NCBI GenBank assembly: GCA_030998225.1
Contig: JAPYXD010000704.1
Location: 3,472,001 to 3,536,000 of the forward strand
DNA from: Diplolepis rosae
Taxonomy: Eukaryota > Arthropoda > Insecta > Hymenoptera > Diplolepididae
Direction of reading: 5' to 3'
Length of the DNA: 64,000 bases
Below, piece after piece: positions 46,481-55,783 of the stretch (positions are counted from its first letter, which is position 1; every line of letters starts with the position of its first letter). A model generated the notes under the pieces. That model was not told the DNA's origin. It saw only the letters and a list, made by a program, of their open reading frames with translations, and did not search any database. Position numbers and translations under genes: made by a program.

Positions 46481-47962
46481 ATGAATAGCTCGAGAATAAC
46501 TCGGAGTTTAGCAAAAGGCGACCAGGAACTTAGGAGGGAAATTGAGGCTTTCGACCCTTTTATGGCGACTAGATTAAACTCTCGCGGCGATTCAGAAGAG
46601 GAACCCGAAGAGGAAACTGAACCAAGAATTAAATCGAAAAATAAAACGGGTGCTAAGGCTCTAGTCAAAAATCTGGATAAATCGTTACCAAGAACCAGCA
46701 GAGCAACGATGGCGGTTCAAGCGATACCATTAAAAGACCTTTTAACCGTGGTTCCAGAATTCAATGGTGAAAATATACCATTGAGCGTATTTTTAAAAGG
46801 ATGCGAAGAAGCCAAAGAAATGATAACAGACGAAAATGAGCCGCATTTGGTAAAAATAATCAGGTCGAAATTGACGGGGGAAGCACGCAAGGCTATATAT
46901 GGTCAGGCATTTGCAACAATAGGAGAACTAAAAGACGTCATCAAAGCAATTTATGCACCTGCAAAAACAGTACACCAACTTTTAGGAGAAATGGGAAATG
47001 ATTATCAAAGAGATAACGAAACAGTAATTTCATTTGCAAATAGAATTCGCGATTTGGGTAGGCGTATTATTGACACACAAAGGGTTAATACCGGAAATGT
47101 CGAAGCACGATTCAAAGCATCAATTGAAAGTAATTCGGTAGAGTGTTTCAAGCAGGGTTTAAAAACTGAAATTGAACAAAGGATAGAAAATTCTGAAGAC
47201 ATGCAGCATATTGTGGAAAACGCAATTAAGGCGGAAAGGTTAGTAGAAGCCAGGAAGGCATTAGGAAGAGGTGGAGGTAAATTTGAAGACTCATCTCAAC
47301 ATAAGGGAGTGATAAGGGGAACATATGTATCCCAAATCGTTAATGCAGAGGAGCGCGAAAAGGTGAGAGACACCTTTGGTCCGCAAATGTCAACTATTTG
47401 CCAATTTTGTGGTAAGACAGGACACACGGCGGATAAGTGTCGCAATAGGTTTAGCAGAGTTAATTCGGCACAAATAGTATGTCAAATATGTAATAAAGAA
47501 GGCCATGCGGCAAATCAATGTAGGAGTTTAATCAAATGCCAGGTATGCGGGAAACAAGAACATTCTGCAAGGCTATGTCGATCTCAAACCATTGGAATAG
47601 ACAACTGTCAAACATGCGGTAAGGTAGGACACGTCGCGAGTCGGTGTTTCCAATCGAGACCCGCGACGGACAGGCCAAACCCACAGATGGAGGCCAGATC
47701 AAACTTAAGCTGTCAAGTTTGTAAGAGGATTGGACATATAGCTGCTACATGTCGAATAAACATGAACAAGAATTGTAATTATTGTCAGACAAAGTGGCAT
47801 ACCATTGAAGAATGCCGCAAACGTCAATACAACGAGAGATCACTGCCGGGAAACGGACAAGGTCTCCCGAGTATGAGCGCAGAAACGGAGACTCCGCAAC
47901 GCCAAATGCGCTCAACAAACTTTCTTCAGACAGAGAATCAGAACTGCAAACTTTTACCATAA
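46481..47962 (+). CDS. Gag with six CCHC zinc knuckles
   Basis: A 493-aa capsid/nucleocapsid polyprotein. Residues about 70-270 carry the retrotransposon capsid fold (LTVVPEFNGENIPLSVFLKG, KLTGEARKAIYG, then DTQRVNT and QGLKTEIEQRIE). From about residue 308 there are six CX2CX4HX4C knuckles in a row: CQFCGKTGHTADKC, CQICNKEGHAANQC, CQVCGKQEHSARLC, CQTCGKVGHVASRC, CQVCKRIGHIAATC and CNYCQTKWHTIEEC. The frame is fully open, in contrast to pol. The pol frame overlaps the end in the -1 direction. Confidence 0.9.
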   Translation: MNSSRITRSLAKGDQELRREIEAFDPFMATRLNSRGDSEEEPEEETEPRIKSKNKTGAKALVKNLDKSLPRTSRATMAVQAIPLKDLLTVVPEFNGENIPLSVFLKGCEEAKEMITDENEPHLVKIIRSKLTGEARKAIYGQAFATIGELKDVIKAIYAPAKTVHQLLGEMGNDYQRDNETVISFANRIRDLGRRIIDTQRVNTGNVEARFKASIESNSVECFKQGLKTEIEQRIENSEDMQHIVENAIKAERLVEARKALGRGGGKFEDSSQHKGVIRGTYVSQIVNAEEREKVRDTFGPQMSTICQFCGKTGHTADKCRNRFSRVNSAQIVCQICNKEGHAANQCRSLIKCQVCGKQEHSARLCRSQTIGIDNCQTCGKVGHVASRCFQSRPATDRPNPQMEARSNLSCQVCKRIGHIAATCRINMNKNCNYCQTKWHTIEECRKRQYNERSLPGNGQGLPSMSAETETPQRQMRSTNFLQTENQNCKLLP

Positions 47963-48570
47963 GAATAAACAAGATGTACGAATTAATCCCGTTTATATCT
48001 TTTAAGTATCATAAGGCAATAATATGGATAATGGGAATTTCAGACGAACCGTTTATTACAATCAGAACAGTAAATATAAAATTGTTCAACCAGTTGATCA
48101 AATTTCATGTTATTCAGGACTCAATACAGATCCCTTATAATGGCATTTTGGGAGTAGAGTTTCTTAACAAGAACAAGGTGATTATAGACTTCGGCAATAA
48201 AAATTTATACTTTAACAACCATTAGATACCATTCAAGCAAAATAAAGGACATCAGAAACTTAGCAACACTGATAGGATATTCAGTGTTAACCAACTTCTA
48301 AGCGAATAGACATTACCATTAATAGATGTTTTGAATCGCGAATTGAAATATATTGGACAATTTTTAATAGATACAGGGTCAGAAGGGAATTTGATTAAAA
48401 TAGGGTCCCTACCGGCGGACTGTGAGATAGATATCAATAAAATTGTATATTTAAAAGGGATCGGCGAAGACGTGATTCAAACTTTAGGTTTAGCAGAGAT
48501 TACAATATTTGGACATCGGACAAATTTTCAGATAGTTTCAGATGTATCTCTGAAACAGAAGTATTTTTAA
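47812..48570 (+). pseudogene. protease region, halves in reversed order
   Basis: The first open part (to 48225, overlapping the gag end) ends with FHVIQDSIQIPYNGILGVEF and IIDFGNKNL, the C-terminal half of a Ty3 protease. The active site FLIDTGSEGN with the following flap (VYLKGIGEDV) and FQIVSDV comes afterwards (48331-48560) and lacks its own GILG segment. Stops separate the two. This looks like a tandem duplication followed by deletions, leaving a circularly permuted order. Confidence 0.65.
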
Positions 48571-51049
48571 CGGAATCAGAAGCAAGCAATGTTTCAAACG
48601 GATCAAATCAAATAAACGAATATCAAAATAATGGGTCAGATAACGATGTCACTGATATTTGGGAAGATAACTTTAACTTAGCGAATCAATACCATCTTCA
48701 GTTCAACAACCAAACTTTGATGGAAGATTTAGGGTTTGCTGAAAAGGTGAACTCAATTGGTGTGGATCATCTAGGAATGTTTTCAATATACAACAAGGAT
48801 AATAATTCTGGAAACAGCATCATGGATAAAACTCGTCTCGAGAAGTGGAATAAACTGTTAGAACTGGACCATTTAAGTGAAGTGGAACGAGAATAGATGA
48901 ATAAACTAATATAAAAACATTCGGATAGATTTCAATTAGATGGCGACGAATTATCTTGTACCAACGTGAGTAAACATCGAATTCTCACTATTGACGATTA
49001 TCCAGTTAATACTAAGCAATATCGACTTCCTCACAGTTTGAGGGAAGAAGTAGAAAAATAGGTAAACGAATTATTAGAGAAAGGAATTATAAGGCCGTCA
49101 AAATCACTTTACAATACCAGCCTATGGGTAGTCCCCAAAAAACCGGACCAAAGCAGCAAACCTAGATGGCGTGTAGTATTAGATTTTCGACCACTAAACG
49201 AAAAAACCATACCTATGGCATACCCGTTCCCTAAAATTACCGATATTTTTGATCAAGTAGGTAATGCAAAATACTTTACAGTGATAGATTGTGTTTCGGG
49301 TTTTCATCAAATTGCCTTAGACGAAGCTGATGCTCATAAAACAGCATTTTCGACTCCTAGTGGACATTTCGAATTTGTAAGGATGCCTTTTGGCCTCCGT
49401 AAAGCAGCGCCAGAATATCAAAGGTCAATGAACATAACTCTTGATGGAATGATAGGGAAGGGCGTGTTTGTATACATAGACGACATTGTCATTTACGCTC
49501 AAACTCTTGAAGAACATGGAAGAATATTTGATGAGGTAATGAATCGACTACGTAGAGCTAGCTGGAAGCTAGAACCAAAGAAATGTGAATTATTACGACG
49601 AGAAGTCACATATTTAGGGCACATTATTGGCGCAAAAGAGCTTAACTCCGATCCAAAGAAAATAGAAGCAGTTAAAGAATTCCCCAGACTTAAGAATGTA
49701 AAGGGAGTTAGACAGTTCCTAGGATTGGCAGGGTATTATAGGCGTTTTATAAAAGATTTCGCTAGGATTGGTAAGCCACTAACCAAATTATTACAGAAAA
49801 ATGAAACTTTTAGTTGGTCTGAAGACGCGGAAAAAGTATTCACAAAATTGAAAGAAGCTCTGTGTACTGCACCTTTATTACAATCTCCACACATGAGCAA
49901 ACCATTTTTAATAACAACCGATGCGTCTGGCTATGCTGTTGGCGGGATTCTATCGCAGGGAAAAATTGGAAGCGACCTGCCTGTAGCCTATACATCACGA
50001 GTTTTAAGAGGACCAGAACTAAAATACGATAATTAAATTGAAATTGGGACTTGAAGTGACATCTATTAGGTTTAATTGCAAACACTTTCGTGAATTGACA
50101 ATCTTAGATGGTAAATTACCTAAAAGTTTCTAAATTATGTTTGTCACATCCCAATTTCTTATTCCTTCACCACTAGATGTTTAAAGGATCCTTTAAACAT
50201 CTAGTGGTGAAGGAATAAGAAATTGGGATGTGACAAACATAATTTAGAAACTTTTAGGTAATTTACCATCTAAGATTGTCAATTCACGAAAGTGTTTGCA
50301 ATTAAACCTAATAGATGTCACTTCAAGTCCCAATTTCAATTTAATTAATACAAACGGCTAAACTAAAGTGAAATATACCGAAAATTGTTTGAAATGCTGT
50401 AAGCGGTGTTGGCTTGGTGCGATTATCACAGTAAGTCCCCGGATAGGCATGTATATTCGGAGGTTCGATTCCTCCTGACACATGCAGGATGCACGCTTTC
50501 AAACTTTTTTCGGTCCTATAATTATTTACCATCTAAATATTAGCCATTTTTATATTTCACGAAACCTAAATACTAAAATACGATACTTATGAAAAGGAAG
50601 CACTAGCAGTAATACATGCAGTACGGACATTTCGGCCTCACGTATTCGGTAGGAAATTTACGATAGTCACGGATCACCAACCCCTAATATAGTTTAAAAC
50701 AGCTGATATAAATACCAGAGTACAAAAATGGCGGTTCAAGTTATCTGAGTATGATTATGAAATTATATATAAGCCTGGGAGAATAAATGCTAACGCAGAT
50801 GCCCTTTCAAGAAACCCAGTTGAGTATAAACAAATTAACGTAATAACTCGTAGGCAATCCTTGATGAAAAGTAATGTAAAGGAAACAAACGCCCAAGTAG
50901 AAAAACTAAAGTCCAAAAGGGTCATTCCAACCAAAATACAAGCACGAACAACAAAACGAAATCAGAACAAAGTGATAAATTACGCCGAGAGAGATATTGA
51001 GAGCGATTATGAAGCGGAAGCGAGGCTACCCGAGAAGAAGAAAGTTTAA
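48571..51049 (+). pseudogene. Pol: reverse transcriptase and RNase H, with stops and an insertion
   Basis: The frame continues one base over after 48560 into an Asn/Asp-rich linker. TAG near 48895 and TAA near 48911 follow, then the RT start (LSCTNVSKHRI) and another TAG at about 49060. The main RT block is intact: WVVPKK, RVVLDFRPLN, FHQIALDE, FVRMPFGL, YIDD at 49473-49484, YLGHI, FLGLAGYYRRFIK. RNase H starts with ITTDASG, is cut at 50031 by a 540-bp insert, and resumes at 50586 (YEKEALAVIHAVRTFR, VTDHQPLI, a TAG, then YKPGRINANADALSR). The frame ends at TAA 51047-51049. Confidence 0.88.
50032..50571. mobile_element. SINE-like insert with a perfect palindrome and tRNA-like segment
   Basis: A 540-bp insert in the RNase H coding region, flanked by a 14-bp target duplication ACTAAAATACGATA (50018-50031 and 50572-50585). 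The left 60% is a perfect palindrome (50030-50347, centre GGATCC at 50188/50189). The right part holds a tRNA-like region (about 50395-50490) with a strong T arm GGAGG-TTCGATT-CCTCC and a B-box-like GGTTCGATTCC. A duplication of this length is typical of LINE-mediated insertion, hence a SINE-like call. Confidence 0.65.
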
Positions 51050-52081
51050 AAAAATTATCAAACTAGTCCCACCAATGATGAACCCAGTCAAAATCGAACG
51101 ATCTTCAAGGGCTTAGACATTGATGTCAAAATCACAGGATCTGAACTATCCTCTACAGATACTGAGGTTAACCAGAATGCAATTTCAAGACGAGAGGTAA
51201 CAGACAAGGAAATTGGCAACCCGCAGGAGTTAAGGAAAAGGTCGACGAGCGGGAGTAATCATCAATCAGAAACAGAAATTTCTATACAGACTCCGTATTC
51301 TCGAAATCTGGTCGAAACTAAAGAATTATTACAATTCCGTAAAGACAATATCGTATATATTGTAGCTAGCGGTGGAAGCCCTTGCGATGAAGGTAGTCGA
51401 GGGTTAATAGAAGCGAATAAAATTCCTCGTAAACAAACGTTACAAATAGGTAGTATTAGCGAATCCAAAAGGAGTAACGGAAAGTATATTTTCGGATTAT
51501 GCGTGCGAGGAGAAACTCCAGAGTCGTTGGGAACAATTAAAGAAAACTTGTGCGCAATATTTACACTCCTTCGTGAGGCTTTATTAACTAAAAATATTAA
51601 AGAATTTAGCATAGCTAAGAGCCATTATATCGAAAATACTCCTTGGAATGACATAGTAGAGCTTATAAAGGTTATATACGAGAACAATTTCATAAAAATA
51701 ATAATTTGTAAAGGAACACTACAATACGTTACTGAAGACAGACGCGATAAAATTTTTAAGGAACTCCATTATTCACCAATTGGCGGTCATAGGGGTATAT
51801 CCAAAACATTCAATAGGATTCGGCAAAATTTCTATTGGAAACATTTAAAACAAGACATACAAAGACGAATACAACAATGCATACAGTGCCAACTAAAAAA
51901 GTTGGTTAGACTAAAGACCAGACAACCGATGGTGATAACAGACACACCAGGGACAGTTTTTGAGGAAATCGCTTTAGACATAGAGGGCCCTCTGCCCAAA
52001 ACGAAGGATAATAATGAGTATATACTTACTATGCAAGACCAATTGTCAAAATTCAATCTAGCTGACAAATGCTTTAGCTAA
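51050..52081 (+). pseudogene. Pol middle: macro-domain-like segment and integrase N-terminal part
   Basis: One open frame. After a low-complexity linker, 51330-51720 encodes about 130 residues (DNIVYIVASGG, NGKYIFGLCVRG, TIKENLCAIFTLLREAL, IKEFSIAKS, TPWNDIVELIKVIYE, IKIIICKG). The strand-helix order and spacing match the OARD1/TARG1 kind of macro domain, which removes ADP-ribose; the glycine-rich loop of active enzymes is not conserved. Directly afterwards comes the integrase zinc-binding region (LHYSPIGGHRGI, CIQCQLKK) and the start of its core (ALDIEGPLP). A frameshift ends the frame at 52081. Confidence 0.65.
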
Positions 52082-52820
52082 TACTATAGCTGACGCGTTC
52101 ATAAAGAAATTCATTTGCATCTTTGGAGCGCCTAAGATTGTTTTGATCGACCAGGGCCGAAACTTCCTTAGCAGCTTAATTCAGAAAATAGTAAAAAGAT
52201 TCAAAATCCAAAGAATAAGAACCACTGCATTTCACCCGCAATCCAATGGTTCCCTAGAACGTTCACATCACGCACTAGGTGAATTTTTGAAGCAATTCTC
52301 TGACAAGGATTGCGAGTGGGATCAGTGGATAGACATAGCAATATTTAATTATAATACCTGTGTACATGAAGGTACAAAATATACACCTTTCGAAGTGGTT
52401 TTCGGACGGCTAGCAAGGTCACCATCCTGCGAACCACTCCGAGAGGACGAATTACAACCAACTTACCAGGGGTATATTAAGGACCTTGTCACCTGCCTCA
52501 CGGGAATAAGAACAGTTGTATATAATAACCTTGTTCATTCAAAAAAACGGTCCAAAAATTATTATGATAAGAAAGTAAATAATGTAAATTTGAAGGTGGG
52601 AGATTACGTCTTTTTATTAAGGGGACCTAACCCTGGGAAATTCGGGGACCATTATACAGGTCCTCATAAAATTTTAGAACTTATTAATAAAAATAACGTT
52701 AAAATCCAGTTTAAGGGAAATAGTAAAATAGTACATGCCAATAGACCGAGAATATCACATATTAATCATGAAATGAAAGTAAAAAGAAAAAAATCCAAAA
52801 AGGGATTGCTCAGAAGATGA
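52082..52820 (+). pseudogene. Pol end: integrase core and C-terminal domain
   Basis: The integrase continues in another frame, opening around 52085 (IADAFIKKF.CIFGAPK) and with an internal Met at 52143. It has IDQGRNFLS (second Asp), TAFHPQSNGSLERSHH (catalytic Glu), the NYNTCVHEGTKYTPFEVVFG helix, and a C-terminal SH3-like segment (LKVGDYVFLLRGPNPGKF, then HYTGPHKILEL) with a basic tail. Only the frameshift near 52060-52085 breaks it from the previous block. Confidence 0.85.
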
Positions 52821-52829
52821 ATAACTATA

Positions 52830-55573
52830 TTGATGTTGTTAGATGTAGGGCCATGTCAAATGCCTTCGAATACACTTAATGTATCAAGGAAATATGTGCA
52901 ATTATTACAAGTAAATGAATTTGGAGAAACTCAGGCTATTCAATGTAAGCTTGAAGTTCATCGTACGGTTTTCCATTGTGGAATGTATTCACATATCTCA
53001 ATTGTAAAACATGGAGAACATGAGTATTTATACGACATAAGCAAAGAAACTTTTAGACAACTTTATACCACCAAAATACTTAGATTCGGCAATCATATTA
53101 TCAGCTGTGTCAAAATAAATAGTACTAGAACACGCCCCATGCTTTTCGCAGGGTATCTAGATAACGAAGGTAGGTGTAACGGAGCCTCATATTCAGATCC
53201 TTATGGCAATTGGGAAGCGGTAGTAGTTCAAGGAACAATAAAGGTAACCCTGCAAGAGCAGAGAGCTAAAGTAGATTTAACCAATAAACTGATACATTTA
53301 CGCTCCGGTACACCTTTCACCTTATCAGAGGCAACTTGCATGGACGTAGAAGGTGGGTATACATTTTGGAATCCTATCCCAGTAAGTAACTGTAAATTTT
53401 ACAAGTATAGCATTCTATATGAAGGATATGCAAATAAAATTAATGATTTGGTTCATAATCATGTCCAGACTGTATACACGTTAGCAACAGATGACATAAC
53501 CTTCGCTCTAATGATAAAATCGGCGGATAGCGTTTGCGGATATACGGTATTTCGCACCGAACTTCCTAAGTTAGTTATTTTTGAGACTGTTAAGGGAGAA
53601 TCATTTGCAGGCAATTACAAATTAGCTGTAGACAACCTAGATTTATTTGCCTATGTAAATTCGAAGTTCATCTATGTAGAAAAGCATATTAACCCGTTTC
53701 CGCCGAAAACGCCACTCGCGGTACATCGGTCTTCGGAAGCTCATAACTAATGCTGTAGGCTTCAAAAAAATTCAGAGAGACATATTTTTAAAGCTTAAGA
53801 CCGGCCCTTTCCCATAGCGAACTCAAAATTGCTTCAACATATTATTAATTATGAAAAAGTTTTGTTTAAACCAAAAAAAGCATGATTTTTCCGCTCTCCT
53901 TTTTTTTTAAACTGAGTTTTCAAGAGTTTTCCTGTCAGCAATCAACCTGCAACCACTGCAATCGGTGGAATAAATGTGTGAGCTTTGAGAATCCATGGTT
54001 TGAAGTTCGATTTTAGGCCTTGGTATTTTCAAAATGGCGCCCTAACCGAAAATTTTTTTCAAATACATTTATGATTTTTTAAATCGAAAACTATGAACTT
54101 TCGGTGAAAACACCAAGAGTGAAACAGTCCTTAAAATTACTCAAAGAATGTACTTAAATTTTTCCAACTGGTTTCGAGAAATTTTTTTATTTTTTGTAAA
54201 TGGTTAATTTTTGTAAAATCCAAAAATTGTTCAAAACGCTTCCAAAAAATTATCTTGTATTCTTCGGCTAATTCGTGAAACATTTTATGCTTTCCAGTTT
54301 TTGTTTTAAGTTTATTGCTGTCAAAAGAAATTCCTCATTTCAAAATACTATTGTCAAAAAACTCCTATCGTCTGTCTGCCATAAACAAAGTCTACGTTGC
54401 CCAACTATCATCATCGTAAAGGTTGACGAATATAGATAGACTTTTTCGTTGTTTTCTTTAGATTTTTTTTATCACTTGAAAAATGATAACAATTTTTTTT
54501 TAAATGAACAAATATAAAAAAAATAAAATCACGAATTAGCCAAAGAATCCAAAATAATTTTTAGGAAGCGTTTTGAACAATTTTTGGATTTTGCAAAAAT
54601 TAACCATTTACAAAAAATAAAAAAATTCCTCGAAAGCAGTTGGAAAAATTTAAGGGCATTCTTTGAGTAATTTCAAAAACTTTTTCACTCCTGGTGTTTT
54701 CACCGAAAGTTCATAGTTTTCAATTTAAAAAATCATGAATGTATTTGAAAAAATTTTGCGGTTAGGGCGCCATTTTGGAAATACCAAGGCCTAAAATCGA
54801 ACTTTGAACCATGGGTTCATAAAGTTCAGACATTTATTCCACCGACAGAAAAGGTCCCAGGTTGATTGCTAACAGGAAAGCTCTAGAAAACTCAGATTAA
54901 AAAAAAAGAGAGCGGAAAAATCATGCTTTTTTTGTTTAAACAAAATTTGTTCATAATTAATAATATGTTGGAGCAATTTTGAGTTCGCTATGGGAAAGGG
55001 CCGGTCTTAAGCTTTAAAAATATGTCTCTCTGAATTTTTTAAGCCTACAGCATTAGTTATGAGCTCCCGAAGACCAATGTACCGCGAGTGGCGTTTTCGG
55101 CGGAAACGGGTTAAGACGCAGATTAGAAACTTGTATAGAGACGTTCTACTACAACGATGTAACCTAGAAAGAGAAACACTGAAGAATGCACTAGCTATTG
55201 CTACACAGGCACCGGATGAGTTCGCCTACAATTTGATGAAAGGACCTGGATACATGGCAGTAACCGCAGAAGTGGTCCACGTAATAAAATGCATACCGGT
55301 TGAGGTTATGATTCAACACGGAGATGAGTGCTATGCAGAACTCAAGGTGACGAAAGGAAATTCAACTTCAAATTCAACATAATTAAGGCAAGAGGCACAA
55401 AGGTTTCTTGTAATACGATCTTACCTTCGTATTACCTAGTTGAAGGTAGCTGGTATAAATTACTACCTAGACCAACTGAAGGGGTAGAACCCATCATAAT
55501 ACAACCCTCGGCCCAAGCAACTTGGGAATACATCAGCCCAGCTTCCTTAGCGAGGAGTGGGAGCAAAATTTAA
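52830..55573 (+). pseudogene. Env: chuvirus/gB-like glycoprotein gene, interrupted and truncated
   Basis: The first part (52830-53690, about 287 residues) has many cysteines and an HCGMYSH motif followed by SYSDPYGNW, as in class III (gB-like) glycoproteins of chuviruses that insect LTR elements have captured as env. A 1418-bp foldback inserted at TTAA interrupts it. The reading frame resumes at 55115 and is shifted near 55360. The end (to 55573) lacks a membrane anchor. No obvious signal peptide precedes it. Broken at three levels, so not functional. Family assignment is from motif pattern only. Confidence 0.65.
53693..55110. mobile_element. 1.42-kb piggyBac-type foldback element in env
   Basis: A TTAA duplication flanks it (53689-53692 and 55111-55114) and the ends begin CCCGTTTCCGCC, the TTAA|CCC arrangement of piggyBac elements. 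The arms are about 700 bp each and highly similar through most of their length; the loop is near 54380-54430. No transposase. Nonautonomous; it must have moved with a source elsewhere. Confidence 0.88.
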
Positions 55574-55773
55574 AAAACGGAGGAATGTATCGAGTCAACT
55601 AGTACACAAGAATCAGAAGACAAGGCTACGAGGAAGTTCTTCACATACATACCTTAAGGTATACGAACCTCTGGTGAACAACGTGTAGTATATAGCACAT
55701 GCATGATACGAGGAACTCCCGTCTATACGCAGCGTACGCTCACTAGAAATCAAAAATTACTAGTAAGCGTTTT

Positions 55774-55783
55774 AGGAGGGGGG
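55774..55783 (+). promoter_or_regulatory. polypurine tract
   Basis: AGGAGGGGGG directly before the 3' LTR; the same tract lies at 42352-42361 before the other LTR. Confidence 0.8.

Noticed and set aside
50395..50490. A genuine tRNA gene
   Set aside because: The T arm and a B-box-like site are good, but no acceptor stem pairs convincingly and no clear anticodon arm is visible; it sits inside a repeat insert, so a SINE head is more likely.
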